The notes under the pieces are model-generated. The model was not told the DNA's origin. It searched no databases and saw only the letters and a list, made by a program, of their open reading frames with translations. The position numbers were made by a program, and so were the translations under genes. DNA of 64,000 nucleotides from JADJPO01 sp963750395 (GTDB lineage Bacteria > Actinomycetota > Actinomycetes > Actinomycetales > Kineosporiaceae): positions 186,001 through 250,000 of the forward strand of contig CAVVQM010000009.1 in NCBI GenBank assembly GCA_963750395.1, given 5' to 3'. Every line of letters begins with the position of its first letter. Within the stretch, counting starts at the first letter, position 1. Below are positions 25,239 through 34,364 of this stretch, piece after piece.

Positions 25239-25969
25239 ATGCACGTGCCCGATGGATTCATCGATCTACCGGTGTCGCTCGGCGCCATGGGGGTCGCCGG
25301 CGCCGCCATCGCGGCCAGCCTGGCCGGCGCCAGGCGCGAGCTCGACGACCGCACTGCGCCGATGGCCGGCCTGGTCGCGGCCTTCGTGTTCGCGGCCCAG
25401 ATGATCAACTTCCCGGTCGCCGCCGGCACCAGCGGGCACCTGCTCGGTGGGGTGCTCGCGGCCGTCCTGGTGGGGCCGTTCACCGGGGGCGCTGTGCATC
25501 GCCGTCGTCCTGCTGGTCCAGTCGCTGCTCTTCGCCGACGGTGGGTTGACCGCCCTCGGGGTCAACGTGACCAACATGGCCGTCATCGGCGTCGGCGTGG
25601 GCTACCTGGTCTACCTGCTGCTGGCCAGGGTGCTGCCCAAGACCGCCGCCGGGGTGAGCACGGCCGCCGGGCTGGCCGCCTTCCTGTCCGTTCCCGCCGC
25701 CGCACTCGGCTTCGCGCTCTTCTACGAGATCGGCGGCACCGTCGGACATCCCGATCGCCACCGTCGCCGGGGCGATGGTCGGTGTGCACCTGCTGATCGG
25801 CATCGGCGAGGGCCTGATCACCGCGGCCACCGTGGCCAGCGTGCTCGCCGTCCGACCCGACCTGGTCCGGGGAGCGATGCACCTGCGCCGCCCCCTCGAA
25901 CTGCGCACCGATCCCGCAGCCCTGCCGCACCCCCGCCTCGCCGGCGATCGCGCAGACCCCCGATGCGTG
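25239..25969 (+). pseudogene. cbiM: Cobalt ECF transporter S-component CbiM, three frameshifts
   Basis: Begins with the invariant MHVPDGFIDLPVSLGAMGVA, whose N-terminal Met-His coordinates the metal. Further blocks: FVFAAQMINFPVAAGTSGHL, LFADGGLTALGVNVTNMAVI and, in the last frame, VAGAMVGVHLLIGIGEGLIT. Frame changes fall at a run of five G at 25485-25489, at 25744 and at a run of five C near 25957-25961; each is explained by one extra base. Fixing the last one puts a TGA at 25967-25969 overlapping the cbiN ATG, the usual arrangement. Integral membrane protein for cobalt (or nickel) uptake. Confidence 0.88.
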
Positions 25970-26261
25970 ATCGACGATTCGTCCTCGCCGCGCTCGCGAT
26001 CGCGCTGCTCGTCGCCGGAGGGCTGAGCCTGTTCGCCAGCAGCTCGCCCGACGGACTGGAGAAGGTCGCCGCCGACACCGGGTTCGCCGACAGCGCGGCC
26101 GGACGGCGCGACCTCGGGCTCGCCGCTGGCCGACTACCAGGCGGGGTTCGTCGACGGCGCCCTTCGGGCAGACCCTGGCGGGCGTGATCGGCGTGCTGGT
26201 CACGCTGGCGCTGTTCTACGGGCTGGTCCGGCTGCTGCGCCGGCGCCAGCCGACCCGCTGA
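25963..26261 (+). pseudogene. cbiN: CbiN-like PDGLE protein, two frameshifts
   Basis: First helix FVLAALAIALLVAGGLSLFA, then SSSPDGLEKVAADTGF, the signature PDGLE motif of the auxiliary subunit that activates CbiM. Then frames change near 26105 and 26160; the corrected reading gives SGSPLADYQAGFVDGAFGQT and a final helix VIGVLVTLALFYGLVRLLRR. Both changes are one-base insertions. Lies between cbiM and cbiQ as in other cbiMNQO operons. Confidence 0.85.
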
Positions 26262-26290
26262 AACCCGGCACCAGGAATCCGTACCCTGAG

Positions 26291-27019
26291 ATGTCCACCG
26301 GTCATGCCCACCGTCTCCACGTCGCGAGGGACACCCTCGTGCACCGACTCGGCGCCCAGTGCAAACTCGTGGCGGCGCTGGTGTTCATCGTCACTGTCGT
26401 CCTCACGCCCGCGCACCAGGTCTGGGCCTTCGCGGGCTACGCCGCCCTGCTTCTCGCGGTCGCGCTCAGTGCCCGGATCCCGCTTCCCCTGATCGCGCGC
26501 CGGATGCTGGTCGAGGTGCCGTTCGTGCTCTTCGCCCTGGCCATGCCCGTGCTCACGCCGGGTCCGCGGATCGAGGTGCTCGGGGTGTCCCTGAGTGTGG
26601 CCGGCCTGTGGTCGGCCTGGAACGTCCTGGCCAAGGCCACCCTGGGCGTCGTGACCTCGATCCTGCTCGCCGCCACGACCGATCTGCGGGCGATGCTGCT
26701 CGGGCTGGACCGCCTCGGCATGCCGACCCTGATCGTGCAGATCATCACCTTCATGGTCCGCTACGCCGACGTGATCGCCGACGAGCTCCACCGCATGCGG
26801 ATCGCCCGCATCGCAAGGGGTTTCGAGGCTCGCGACATCCGTCACCTGCCGGTGGTGGCGCGCTCGGCCGGGGCGCTGTTCATCCGCTCCTACGAGCGCG
26901 GGGAGCGGGTGCACCTGGCGATGCTCTCCCGCGGATACACCGGGCGGATGCCCTGGTGGCGCGCCGAGGTGCGCGGGCTGCCGCCCGCAGCCGCCCGATG
27001 CCGCTGCCGTGGTCGCTGA
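26291..27019 (+). CDS. cbiQ: Cobalt ECF transporter transmembrane subunit CbiQ
   Basis: About 242 residues. EcfT-family protein: VHRLGAQCKLVAALVFIVTV, several hydrophobic helices, VQIITFMVRYADVIADELHR and the two coupling motifs around RIARIARGFEARDIRHL and LAMLSRGYTGRMPWW. It is the only cbi gene here with a long unbroken frame. The last dozen residues (PPAAARCRCRGR) are unlike the family; a one-base insertion near 26993 would restore a hydrophobic end, so the true C-terminus may be longer. Confidence 0.9.
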   Translation: MSTGHAHRLHVARDTLVHRLGAQCKLVAALVFIVTVVLTPAHQVWAFAGYAALLLAVALSARIPLPLIARRMLVEVPFVLFALAMPVLTPGPRIEVLGVSLSVAGLWSAWNVLAKATLGVVTSILLAATTDLRAMLLGLDRLGMPTLIVQIITFMVRYADVIADELHRMRIARIARGFEARDIRHLPVVARSAGALFIRSYERGERVHLAMLSRGYTGRMPWWRAEVRGLPPAAARCRCRGR

Positions 27020-27079
27020 CAGCTGCCATGAGCCCGGCCCGCCGCGGCGCATCAGCCCTCGCGAGCAACGGGCGACCGC

Positions 27080-27849
27080 GTGCCGTCACTGCAGATCGAC
27101 GGAGCTCGCCTACGCCTACCCGGACGGGCACCAGGCGCTCTTCGGCGTCGGAGCTGAGCGTCGCCGCGGGCGAGCGGGTGGCCCTGCTGGGGCCCGAACG
27201 GCGCCGGCAAGACGACCCTGGTGCTGCACCTGAACGGCATCCTCACCCCGGGTCGGGGCCGGGTCCGGGTGAGCCGAGCTGGAGGTCGCCGAACCCCATC
27301 TGCGAGAGATCCGCCGCCGGGTCGGGGTGGTCTTCCAGGACCCCGACGACCAGTTGTTCATGCCCACCGTGCGCGACGACGTCGCGTTCGGTCCCGCGAA
27401 CCTCGGGCTGCGCGGCGCCGAACTCGACGAGCGGGTGGACCGCGCCCTGGCCCAGGTCGGGCTGCTGGACCTGGCCGACCGGCCCCCGCACCACCTGTCC
27501 TTCGGGCAGCGTCGGCGGGCCGCGGTCGCGACGGTGCTGTCGATGGACCCGCGAGGTCCTGGTGCTCGACGAACCCTCGAGCAACCTCGACCCGGCCAGC
27601 CGTCGCGAACTGGCCGAGGTGCTTCGCCGACTCGACGTGACCGTCCTGATGGTCACCCACGATCTGCTCTACGCCCTCGAACTGTGCCCCCGCGCGGTGA
27701 TCCTGTCCGGCGGGGTGGTCGTCGCCGACGGCCCCACGCCGGAATTGCTCGGCGACGCCGCGTTGCTCGCCCGCCACCGCCTCGAACTGCCCTTCGGCGT
27801 CGACCCCGCGCTGCTGTCCGGGGTGCGCACGGGGTCCGACGCCATGTGA
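27080..27849 (+). pseudogene. cbiO: Cobalt ECF transporter ATPase CbiO, about five frameshifts
   Basis: Corrected reading starts with VPSLQIDG-LAYAYPDGHQAL, then SVAAGERVALLGPNGAGKTT (Walker A), VGVVFQDPDDQLFMPTVRDD (Q-loop), HHLSFGQRRRAAVATVLSMD (signature), EVLVLDEPSSNLDPASRREL (Walker B) and MVTHDLLYALELCPRAV (H-loop). Frames change near 27106, 27146, 27192, 27275 and 27551, all explained by single extra bases. Ends at 27849, followed by the DUF1206 gene. With all motifs kept, the gene was recently functional or the sequence is locally inaccurate. Confidence 0.86.
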
Positions 27850-27902
27850 AAGCTGCCGGGAAGGGGTGGCTCACGGCGCCCGGGCGGGCGGAGACTACGA
27901 CC

Positions 27903-28691
27903 ATGCAGAACCCCGACGTCCACAACGCGGCAAGCGCGGCCTCCGACTCCGCCCCCGTGGAGTGGGGTGCCCGCCTCGGCTACGCCGCCAACGGCCTCAT
28001 CCACCTGCTCATCGCCTTCATCGCCACCCGGATCGCGCTCGGGGGTGGGGGCGGGGAGAGCGCCGATCAATCCGGCGCCCTGGGCACCCTGAGCCGCCAG
28101 CCCCTGGGACGGGTGCTGCTGTGGGTGACGTTGGCCGGTTTCGTCCTGCTGGCGATCTGGCAGGTCACCGAGGTGGTGACCCGGCGGCACGAGACCGCTG
28201 ACCGGTTCAAGGCAGCGGCCAAGGCGATCGTCTACGCCGCGCTGGGCTGGACCGCGTTCACCTTCGCCCGGGGAGGGCGCTCCGACTCGGACCAACAGAC
28301 CAGGGACTTCACGGCCACGCTGATGCAGCAGCCCGGCGGTCAGATCGCGGTCGGCGCGGTCGGCGTCGGCATTGTGGCCGTGGGTGTGTACCACGTCTAC
28401 AAGGGCTGGGCACGCACGTTCCTGGAGGACCTTCGCGAGCATCCCGGCAGGTTCGCAGAGACCGCGGGGCGGGTCGGCTACATCGCCAAGGGCGTGGCCC
28501 TCGCCGTGGTCGGCGGGCTCTTCCTCGTCGCGGCGGTGACGCACCAGTCGGGCAAGGCAAGCGGTCTCGACGGGGCGCTTCGCGCACTCCGCGAGGCCCC
28601 CTTCGGCCAGGTCCTGCTCATCGCGGTCGCCCTGGGCCTGGCGGCGTACGGGATCTACTCCTTCGCCCGTGCCCGCTTCGCCCGGGTCTGA
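27903..28691 (+). CDS. DUF1206 membrane protein
   Basis: About 262 residues. Three similar units each with two hydrophobic helices, beginning RLGYAANGLIHLLIAFIATR, QIAVGAVGVGIVAVGVYHVY and GRVGYIAKGVALAVVGGLFL. This threefold pattern is DUF1206; function unknown. The ATG at 27903 was picked because an in-frame extension upstream belongs to the broken cbiO. The gene marks the return to intact reading frames. Its last 37 bases overlap the end of the convergent PAP2 gene. Confidence 0.87.
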   Translation: MQNPDVHNAASAASDSAPVEWGARLGYAANGLIHLLIAFIATRIALGGGGGESADQSGALGTLSRQPLGRVLLWVTLAGFVLLAIWQVTEVVTRRHETADRFKAAAKAIVYAALGWTAFTFARGGRSDSDQQTRDFTATLMQQPGGQIAVGAVGVGIVAVGVYHVYKGWARTFLEDLREHPGRFAETAGRVGYIAKGVALAVVGGLFLVAAVTHQSGKASGLDGALRALREAPFGQVLLIAVALGLAAYGIYSFARARFARV

Positions 28692-29407
28692 GTCCCCGGC
28701 GTGACGGTCTCGGGCCCGGCCTGTGGATCACGCCGGAGGTAGTTCCAGGCGAGGAGCGCGCACACCACGCCGTTCAGCAGGCCCGCGACCAGGTCGGTGA
28801 TGTGATGCATGCCGCGGTAGAGGCGGCCGTAGAAGACCAGGATCGGCATCAGAGCGCACAGCCCGACGAGCAACCATCGCAGCACGGGCCTGCGGACCCG
28901 AAGGGACAGGAGCAGGAACGAGGTGTAGAGCGCCGTCGTCGCGCTCTCGTGACCGCTGGGATAGCTGGTGGTGGGCGGCGAGTCATCGAGCATCTCGACG
29001 GTCGGTCGGTCTCGACCCACGACGTAGGCCGCGGTGACGAAGACGATCGACTGCATGAGGATCGCCAGCAGGGGAATGATCGCCATCCACCAGCGCCTGG
29101 TCGCCACCCACAGCGCCAGGCAGACGGCGACCCCCACCCCGATGATCACCGGGGTGCTGCCGATCAGGGAGAAGTACTGCGAGATCGTGTTCCAGGTCGC
29201 GGTCCGCTCCCCGGCGACGGAGTCGTTGACGTATTCCTCCGACTGGGCCAGTCCCTGCAGAGGTCCATGGACCAGAAGCCAGCCGAACACCACGATGACC
29301 GACCACAGGCCGATCGCCGGGACGACTGCGCGCATCACGACGTCACGGAACGCCTCGCGGACGCGGGGCCGGCTGGGGTCGCGGTCGTAGCGCGTGAGGA
29401 ATGCCAT
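28655..29407 (-). CDS. PAP2-family membrane phosphatase
   Basis: About 250 residues with five or six hydrophobic helices. Catalytic motifs of the PAP2 superfamily: VVGRDRP (motif 1, with the usual distant lysine not obvious), SYPSGHESATTALYTS (motif 2, catalytic His) and RLYRGMHHITDLVAG (motif 3). Likely removes phosphate from a lipid phosphate or undecaprenyl diphosphate on the outer face of the membrane. The ATG at 29407 (MAFLTRYDRDPSRP) comes one base after the stop of the upstream PAP2 gene, so they form an operon. Confidence 0.88.
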   Translation of the reverse strand: MAFLTRYDRDPSRPRVREAFRDVVMRAVVPAIGLWSVIVVFGWLLVHGPLQGLAQSEEYVNDSVAGERTATWNTISQYFSLIGSTPVIIGVGVAVCLALWVATRRWWMAIIPLLAILMQSIVFVTAAYVVGRDRPTVEMLDDSPPTTSYPSGHESATTALYTSFLLLSLRVRRPVLRWLLVGLCALMPILVFYGRLYRGMHHITDLVAGLLNGVVCALLAWNYLRRDPQAGPETVTPGTQTRAKRARAKE

Positions 29408-29408
29408 G

Positions 29409-30149
29409 TCAGCGGTGTCCCGACTCGGCCGAGGGTCCGACCCGGCGATCGAGGGCATCGGTCGTCTCCGAGCGGACGGGCGTCACCGTCGGCGGCCTCC
29501 AGCCCAGATAGCCGGCATACGAGGCCAGCACCAGGCCGCCGCCGAGCAGCACCCCACCGGCGACGTCGGTGGGGTAGTGGACCCCGAGGAACACCCGGTC
29601 ACAACAGGTCAGGACGACCCACAGGACGGCCGCCACGATCGCGACCCGACGGGCCGCCAGCGACAGCAGTGGCCAGAACAGGAGCGTCAAGGTCGTGGCG
29701 ATGATGGTCGCGTTCGTCGCGTGACCGGACGGGAAGGAGTAGCCCGGCGACTGCGACACCGGGTCGTCGAGGACCGGCCGCGCCCGCTGGACGAGGTTCT
29801 TCAGACCGATCGCCAGCAACCAGCCGACCAGCATGGTGAGGAACGCCCAGGAGGCGCGGGCCGGGTCGCCCAGGCGTCGCCAGGCGAGCAGGCACGCCGG
29901 CGCCGCGACGACCAGATAGGCGACGAGTGGCTCGCTGATCTGCTGCCAGAACAGCAGCAGGCTCCGGAGATCGGGATGAGCGCGAGTCACCCCCGTCGCG
30001 TCGACGATCAGGTTCTCGTCGAGCCGGACGAGCGGGTCGAACTTCACCCGGATCAGGTAGGCGAGCGTGGTGACCAGGAAGGCGACCGTGACGGCGTAGC
30101 CGGCAGCGCGGCTGAGGCGCCGGAGCCGAGCAGAGACCACCGGTTGCAT
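29409..30149 (-). CDS. PAP2-family membrane phosphatase
   Basis: About 246 residues. Complete PAP2 signature: KNLVQRARP (motif 1), YSFPSGHATNATI (motif 2) and DRVFLGVHYPTDVAGGVLLG (motif 3), spread over about six helices. A long open frame extends upstream but the ATG at 30149 gives a normal start with a positively charged first segment (ARLRRLSRAAGYAV) before helix one. First gene of the two-gene PAP2 operon; the two proteins are clearly diverged, so not a recent duplication. Confidence 0.9.
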   Translation of the reverse strand: MQPVVSARLRRLSRAAGYAVTVAFLVTTLAYLIRVKFDPLVRLDENLIVDATGVTRAHPDLRSLLLFWQQISEPLVAYLVVAAPACLLAWRRLGDPARASWAFLTMLVGWLLAIGLKNLVQRARPVLDDPVSQSPGYSFPSGHATNATIIATTLTLLFWPLLSLAARRVAIVAAVLWVVLTCCDRVFLGVHYPTDVAGGVLLGGGLVLASYAGYLGWRPPTVTPVRSETTDALDRRVGPSAESGHR

Positions 30150-30319
30150 GGCGTCCTGATCCCCCTCGATCGTGTGATACCCCGGGGCGAAGTCGCGACA
30201 GCATGCTACCGCCGAAGGGTTGCGTGGTGTGTGGGCGATACGGCTTCCGTCGAGATGAAGCCCCGTCGCCTTGGGGATAGCCTGCAGGTGAGTGGTTGGC
30301 CGGACCTGGAGGGTACCCA

Positions 30320-31480
30320 ATGGCAGACCTGTTCCGCCGCAAGGATCTTCAGCATCTGACCGAACATCGTCAGGGCCCTGTCGTCTCGATCCTGCTGCCG
30401 ACCCACAGAACGCCCGGTGATGCCGAACGGGGAGACCCGATCCGACTGAAGAACTGTCTGGACGAGGCCGAACGCCGCCTGATCGCGCTCGGCCTCCGGA
30501 CGCCGGAGGCGAAGTCGATCCTGGAGCCCGGCCGTGACCTCCTGCCCGACGCCCGGTTCTGGAGCCATCAGGGCGAGGGACTGGCGGTGTACCTGGCACC
30601 CGGCTGGTCCAGGGTGCACCGACTGCCCATCGTCGTACCGGAGATGGTGCTCGTGGCGGATCGCTGTCACGTCAAACCCCTGCTCGACCTGCTGTTCTTC
30701 GACCGTCGCTTCTTCGTGCTCGCATTGAGTCAGAACGACGCGCGGCTGTTCGAGGCGTCCCGGCAATGGGTCCACCCGGTCGACCTCGGCGACACCCCCC
30801 GAAGTCTGGCGGAGGTCATCGCCTACGACGACCTGGAGAAGCAGCAGAACCTGCACGTCGCGGGTCGCGGCGGCAGCGGGGCGCGCGCCGTCTTTCACGG
30901 ACACGGCCGCGGCGACGAGGTCGACCGGGTGCTGATGGAACGCTGGGCCCGGGCCGTGAGCCGGGGCGTGGAGCAGACACTGGCGGGAGAGCGCGAGCCG
31001 CTCGTCCTCGCCGGTGTGGCGGCGCAGCAGGCGCTGTTCCGCGCCACCACCCGCTATCCCCAGGTGCTCCCAGAGGGGATAGAGGGAAACCCCGAACAGC
31101 TCAGCGACGCGCAGCTGCAGGAGCGGGCCTGGGCGATCGTCGAACCTCTCGTCGCCAAGGACCGGGACGCCGCCGCGGCACGCTATCTGGAGGCGGCCGG
31201 GCGCGGCGACGGTGCCGCATGGGACGTCGCGGACGTCGTCCGGGCGGCCGTCGAGGGCCGTGTGGACCAGCTCTTCGTGCCGGCCGGTCACCAGGTCTGG
31301 GGCACCGTCGACGAGGCGACCCTCCATGTCACTCGCGTTGGTGCAGAAGGTGTCGAGGGCACCGAAGACCTCCTGGACAGGGCCGCGGTCGAGACCCTGC
31401 ACGCCTCGGGCACCGTTCACGTCGTCCCGATGGAGCAGGTTCCCGGGCCCGGGCCCGCAGCCGCGCTGCTGCGGTACTGA
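30320..31480 (+). CDS. baeRF-type (bacterial archaeo-eukaryotic release factor-like) protein
   Basis: About 386 residues. Opening MADLFRRKDLQHLTEHRQGP with VVSILLPTHRT, then DPIRLKNCLDEAERRL, FWSHQGEGLAVYLAPGW, KPLLDLLFFDRRFFVLALSQ and a C-terminal VVRAAVEGRVDQLFVPAGHQ. This is the layout of the bacterial eRF1-like (baeRF) families, most like family 7. Their role is unproven; some relatives are linked to ribosome hibernation or peptide release in stress. The ATG at 30320 follows a GGAGGG site. A stand-alone gene divergent from the PAP2 operon. Confidence 0.72.
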   Translation: MADLFRRKDLQHLTEHRQGPVVSILLPTHRTPGDAERGDPIRLKNCLDEAERRLIALGLRTPEAKSILEPGRDLLPDARFWSHQGEGLAVYLAPGWSRVHRLPIVVPEMVLVADRCHVKPLLDLLFFDRRFFVLALSQNDARLFEASRQWVHPVDLGDTPRSLAEVIAYDDLEKQQNLHVAGRGGSGARAVFHGHGRGDEVDRVLMERWARAVSRGVEQTLAGEREPLVLAGVAAQQALFRATTRYPQVLPEGIEGNPEQLSDAQLQERAWAIVEPLVAKDRDAAAARYLEAAGRGDGAAWDVADVVRAAVEGRVDQLFVPAGHQVWGTVDEATLHVTRVGAEGVEGTEDLLDRAAVETLHASGTVHVVPMEQVPGPGPAAALLRY

Positions 31481-31614
31481 GCTCGACCCCGGATCGGGTT
31501 CACCGGAATCGTTCCAGGGGCGTCGAAGCGGCGCCGGACGAAGGACGATCGTCACCACCGACCGCTGGCACCGTCGGTCTAGCCTGAAGGGTGCAGCCGG
31601 GGAGGTCGGCGATC

Positions 31615-32367
31615 ATGACTCTTACGAATGGGCCCACTCCCGCGACGATGCCCGGTGACTCCGCGCCACGTGGCGCGAAACCGCCCGGTCGGGTGGTGAG
31701 CATCCGCAAAGCCGTTGTCCTGGCGGTGATCGCGGCGGTCCTGACCGGTCTGCTCAGCGCGGCCGCGACGACCCTGATCACCAGGGGCCAGGTCGACGAT
31801 CTGGAGGCCCAGGTGGGCACGCTCACGTCGAGGGTGTCCGGCCTGACCGAGCAGGTCGACGGGCTCGCCGCGGACAAGGAGGGCCTGACCGCTGCGGCGG
31901 GTTCGAGCCGCGCCGAGCTCGAGGCCCTCACCCGGCAGAACGCCGAGCTGCGCGCCCAGCTCGAGGGGGCGGCGTCCGAGGAACCGCCCGTCGCCGAGGT
32001 CTCCTACGACGCGGTGGTCAAGGCGGACACTTGGTTCCTGCACGAGGGGACGGGCGCGTTCCTGCTCATCGTCGATGTGACCGTGACCAACCCCGACGCG
32101 GACAGGGATGCGTACTTCTCGCCCTACGACTTCAGGCTCAAGGGTCTGGATGGCACCGTGTACCCGCTCATCGACCAATCGCCGGTCGCCTCCCAGCCAC
32201 GCTTCCTATCAGGGGTGTCGGATCTGCCGGGCGGACGGATCCAGGTGGGGAGCCAGGGGCTGGCACCGGCGGAGACGATCAAGGGATCCCTGGTCTTCTA
32301 CGTCCCCAAGCCGGTGCAGAAGTTCTCGATCACCTATCGCGGCCAGACATCCGCGCTCGGCCTGTGA
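31615..32367 (+). CDS. Membrane-anchored protein with coiled coil and DUF4352-like domain
   Basis: About 250 residues. A cytoplasmic tail, one transmembrane helix (AVVLAVIAAVLTGLLSAAAT), a coiled coil of roughly 60 residues rich in Leu/Glu heptads (VDDLEAQVGTLTSRVSGLTE onward), and a C-terminal beta-rich domain (FLLIVDVTVTNPDADRDAYF, LAPAETIKGSLVFYVP) resembling DUF4352 immunoglobulin-like domains. The ATG at 31615 has GGAGGTCGGCGATC before it, better than the upstream GTG at 31591. Probably an extracytoplasmic protein; function unknown. Confidence 0.75.
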   Translation: MTLTNGPTPATMPGDSAPRGAKPPGRVVSIRKAVVLAVIAAVLTGLLSAAATTLITRGQVDDLEAQVGTLTSRVSGLTEQVDGLAADKEGLTAAAGSSRAELEALTRQNAELRAQLEGAASEEPPVAEVSYDAVVKADTWFLHEGTGAFLLIVDVTVTNPDADRDAYFSPYDFRLKGLDGTVYPLIDQSPVASQPRFLSGVSDLPGGRIQVGSQGLAPAETIKGSLVFYVPKPVQKFSITYRGQTSALGL

Positions 32368-32411
32368 CGCACCTCGGGATCGCGTCCTGAACGCCCTGCC
32401 GCCATGCCGGC

Positions 32412-33026
32412 TCAGCCCTGAGCGCGTTCGCCTCGCGCGGCCTTGTCCACGATCGTCGCGATCCGCCGCCCGCGGGTGTCCTGCCGCACCGCGCTGATCA
32501 CCCACCACAACATCGCCTTGCGTGCGCTGGCCGGAAACCCCTCCCACGCCAGGCGCGCAACGGCGTCCGCATCCAGCGCGTCGGCGAGGTCGTCGGGTTC
32601 GACGAGGTCCTCGACCGGGTCGAGGATCGTCCACCAACCGTTCGCCCTGGCGACGTCGACGGCGCGGCGCCCGGCCTCGCTCATCAGGCCGGCAGCCTCC
32701 AGGTCCGCCACCCGCTGCCGGTTCAGGCGGGTCCAGGTGCTCTTCGGCCTGCGACGGGTGAACATCTGCAGGCCCCGTTCCTCGTCGAGCGGGCTGACGG
32801 TCGAGTCGATCCAGCCGAAACAGATCGCCTCCTCGACCGCGTCGGGATACGGACAGGCCGGCCGCCCGGTCGCCGCCCGCCAGGAACACAGCCAGACACC
32901 GGGGACGAGGGCGTGGTTCCCCTCGAGCCAGGCACGCCACTGCGCCCGGGTCTGCGCGTGGTAGATGGGGTAGCCGAACTTCCACGTCGCCGGATGGTCC
33001 GACGATGACGCAGGGACGCTGGACAT
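32412..33026 (-). CDS. YdeI/OmpD-associated family protein
   Basis: About 204 residues. Recognised by YDAV-type blocks: ARAQWRAWLEGNH-like opening (RAQWRAWLEGNHALVPGVWL), CPYPDAVEEAICFGWIDSTV, then MFTRRRPKSTWTRLNRQRVA and the helical end with ALDADAVARLAWEGFPASAR. Function unknown; often found near stress genes. The ATG at 33026 gives the normal length. The gap to the GyrI-like gene upstream is shared and divergent. Confidence 0.82.
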   Translation of the reverse strand: MSSVPASSSDHPATWKFGYPIYHAQTRAQWRAWLEGNHALVPGVWLCSWRAATGRPACPYPDAVEEAICFGWIDSTVSPLDEERGLQMFTRRRPKSTWTRLNRQRVADLEAAGLMSEAGRRAVDVARANGWWTILDPVEDLVEPDDLADALDADAVARLAWEGFPASARKAMLWWVISAVRQDTRGRRIATIVDKAARGERAQG

Positions 33027-33208
33027 CACCGCCGAGCTTAGCCCGGAGGCGTCCGCGGCGGCTCGGCCCGGCCGGTGCCCGCCCGCGAGGCCGAAGGACC
33101 CGACCGCTGTGGGGCGATGACGGGGCATGATGGAGTGGTGGAACGTCAGGTCCTGGCACCTGCGGAACATCTGCGGTACGGCGGGCTCTACTCACCCCCC
33201 GATCGCCG

Positions 33209-33649
33209 GTGATCGTCGACGTTCCCCCGATCGCTGCCCTGTTGGTCGACGGCACCGGCGAGCCGGAACGCAGCCTGCCCTGGGCCGAGGCGGTCGACGA
33301 CCTGCGGGCCGCCGAGGACGCCGCGGGCCGCGGCGTCGTGCCCGCTCCGCTGGAGATGCTGCACCGCGGCGGCGTCGACTGGACCCTGCTCGTCATCGTC
33401 CCCGAGGCCACGGCCCGCCGGTACGCGGGGGCCGGCGCCGGCAGGGTGCGCAGCGGGCGACTCCAGGAGAACTGGGCCGCCCAGTTGCTGCACGCGGGCG
33501 AGGACGAGTCGCGCGAGGACGCCCTGATGCGCCTCGACCGATTCATCCATGGCTGTGGCTACCGCCCCGAGGGGCCGCTGCACGAGATCATCCTGGACAC
33601 CGGGGACCGTCATCGGCGTGTGCTTCGCCGGGCCGTACGCAACACTTGA
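33209..33649 (+). CDS. GyrI-like small-molecule-binding protein, short variant
   Basis: About 146 residues. Matches the GyrI-like domain: IVDVPPIAALLVDGTGEPE near the start, WAEAVDDLRAAEDAAGR, DWTLLVIVPEATARRYAG, and the final helix-strand LMRLDRFIHGCGYRPEGPLH with EIIL. Such domains bind small ligands in transcription regulators or act alone. The usual N-terminal LYxPP segment is missing; the 70 bases upstream encode EHLRYGGLYSPPDRR in another frame, so a one-base deletion near 33200 may have trimmed the annotated start. The GTG at 33209 is the start if no error is present. Confidence 0.6.
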   Translation: MIVDVPPIAALLVDGTGEPERSLPWAEAVDDLRAAEDAAGRGVVPAPLEMLHRGGVDWTLLVIVPEATARRYAGAGAGRVRSGRLQENWAAQLLHAGEDESREDALMRLDRFIHGCGYRPEGPLHEIILDTGDRHRRVLRRAVRNT

Positions 33650-33653
33650 GGCG

Positions 33654-34364
33654 ATGCGCCGTCTCGGAGCCCTCCTGCTCATCCTCGCCGGCCTCGCGGC
33701 GGCCGCCCTCCTCGGCGACGACCTCGCCCGTCGCGGCGTCGAGTCGCGCGTCGCCGCCCAGCTGGCGGCCAACGAGGGCCTCGACGCCGACCCGGCCGTG
33801 CACATCGCCGACCGGCCGTTCCTGCTCGCCGCGGCGTCCGGCGAGTTCGACGAGGTGCGGGTGTCCGCCCCAGACGTGACGACGCAGGGGGTGTCCCTGC
33901 GGTTCGTGCAGACCACGCTGAACGGCGTCCACTTCTCGCCGGGCGAGGTGATCGGGGGCGGCCCGGCGAACCTGCGGGCCGACCGGGTCACGGTGGAGGC
34001 GCTGCTGACCTACCCGGAGCTGACCGCGCTGCTGCGCTCGCAACTGGACGACCAGGGGGTCACCTGGGGGAACGAACCCGTCGTGACGGCCGGCGAGGCG
34101 GGGGGCGTGCAGGTCGCCGGGGGCGTCGAGATCGCCGGGCTGTCGATAGATCTGGCGTTGCCGATGCAGATCGAGATCACGGACGGGAGGCTGAGACTGA
34201 GCACCGCGCCCGGCGACGACGCGGCCGCTCAGATTCCCGCGCGGATCGATCTCAGCCTGACGATCCCGGACCTGCCCTACGGCTTGACGGTCGACGAGGT
34301 GCGCTCCGAACCGGACGGTGTGCTCCTGATCGCGACCGGGGCCGATGTGTCGATCGACGGCTGA
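33654..34364 (+). CDS. LmeA-like phospholipid-binding protein (DUF2993)
   Basis: About 236 residues. N-terminal hydrophobic segment (LGALLLILAGLAAAALLGDD) then a DUF2993 domain: ESRVAAQLAANEGLDADPAV, HIADRPFLLAAASGEFDEVR, and strands such as EVRSEPDGVLLIATGADVSI. In mycobacteria the family member LmeA sits in the periplasm and is needed for lipomannan elongation. The ATG at 33654 is four bases after the GyrI-like stop. The last 88 bases overlap the end of the convergent methyltransferase gene. Confidence 0.83.
   Translation: MRRLGALLLILAGLAAAALLGDDLARRGVESRVAAQLAANEGLDADPAVHIADRPFLLAAASGEFDEVRVSAPDVTTQGVSLRFVQTTLNGVHFSPGEVIGGGPANLRADRVTVEALLTYPELTALLRSQLDDQGVTWGNEPVVTAGEAGGVQVAGGVEIAGLSIDLALPMQIEITDGRLRLSTAPGDDAAAQIPARIDLSLTIPDLPYGLTVDEVRSEPDGVLLIATGADVSIDG

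Noticed and set aside
29394..30359. 321-codon plus-strand frame over the PAP2 genes
   Set aside because: Antisense shadow; PAP2 motifs are clear on the minus strand.
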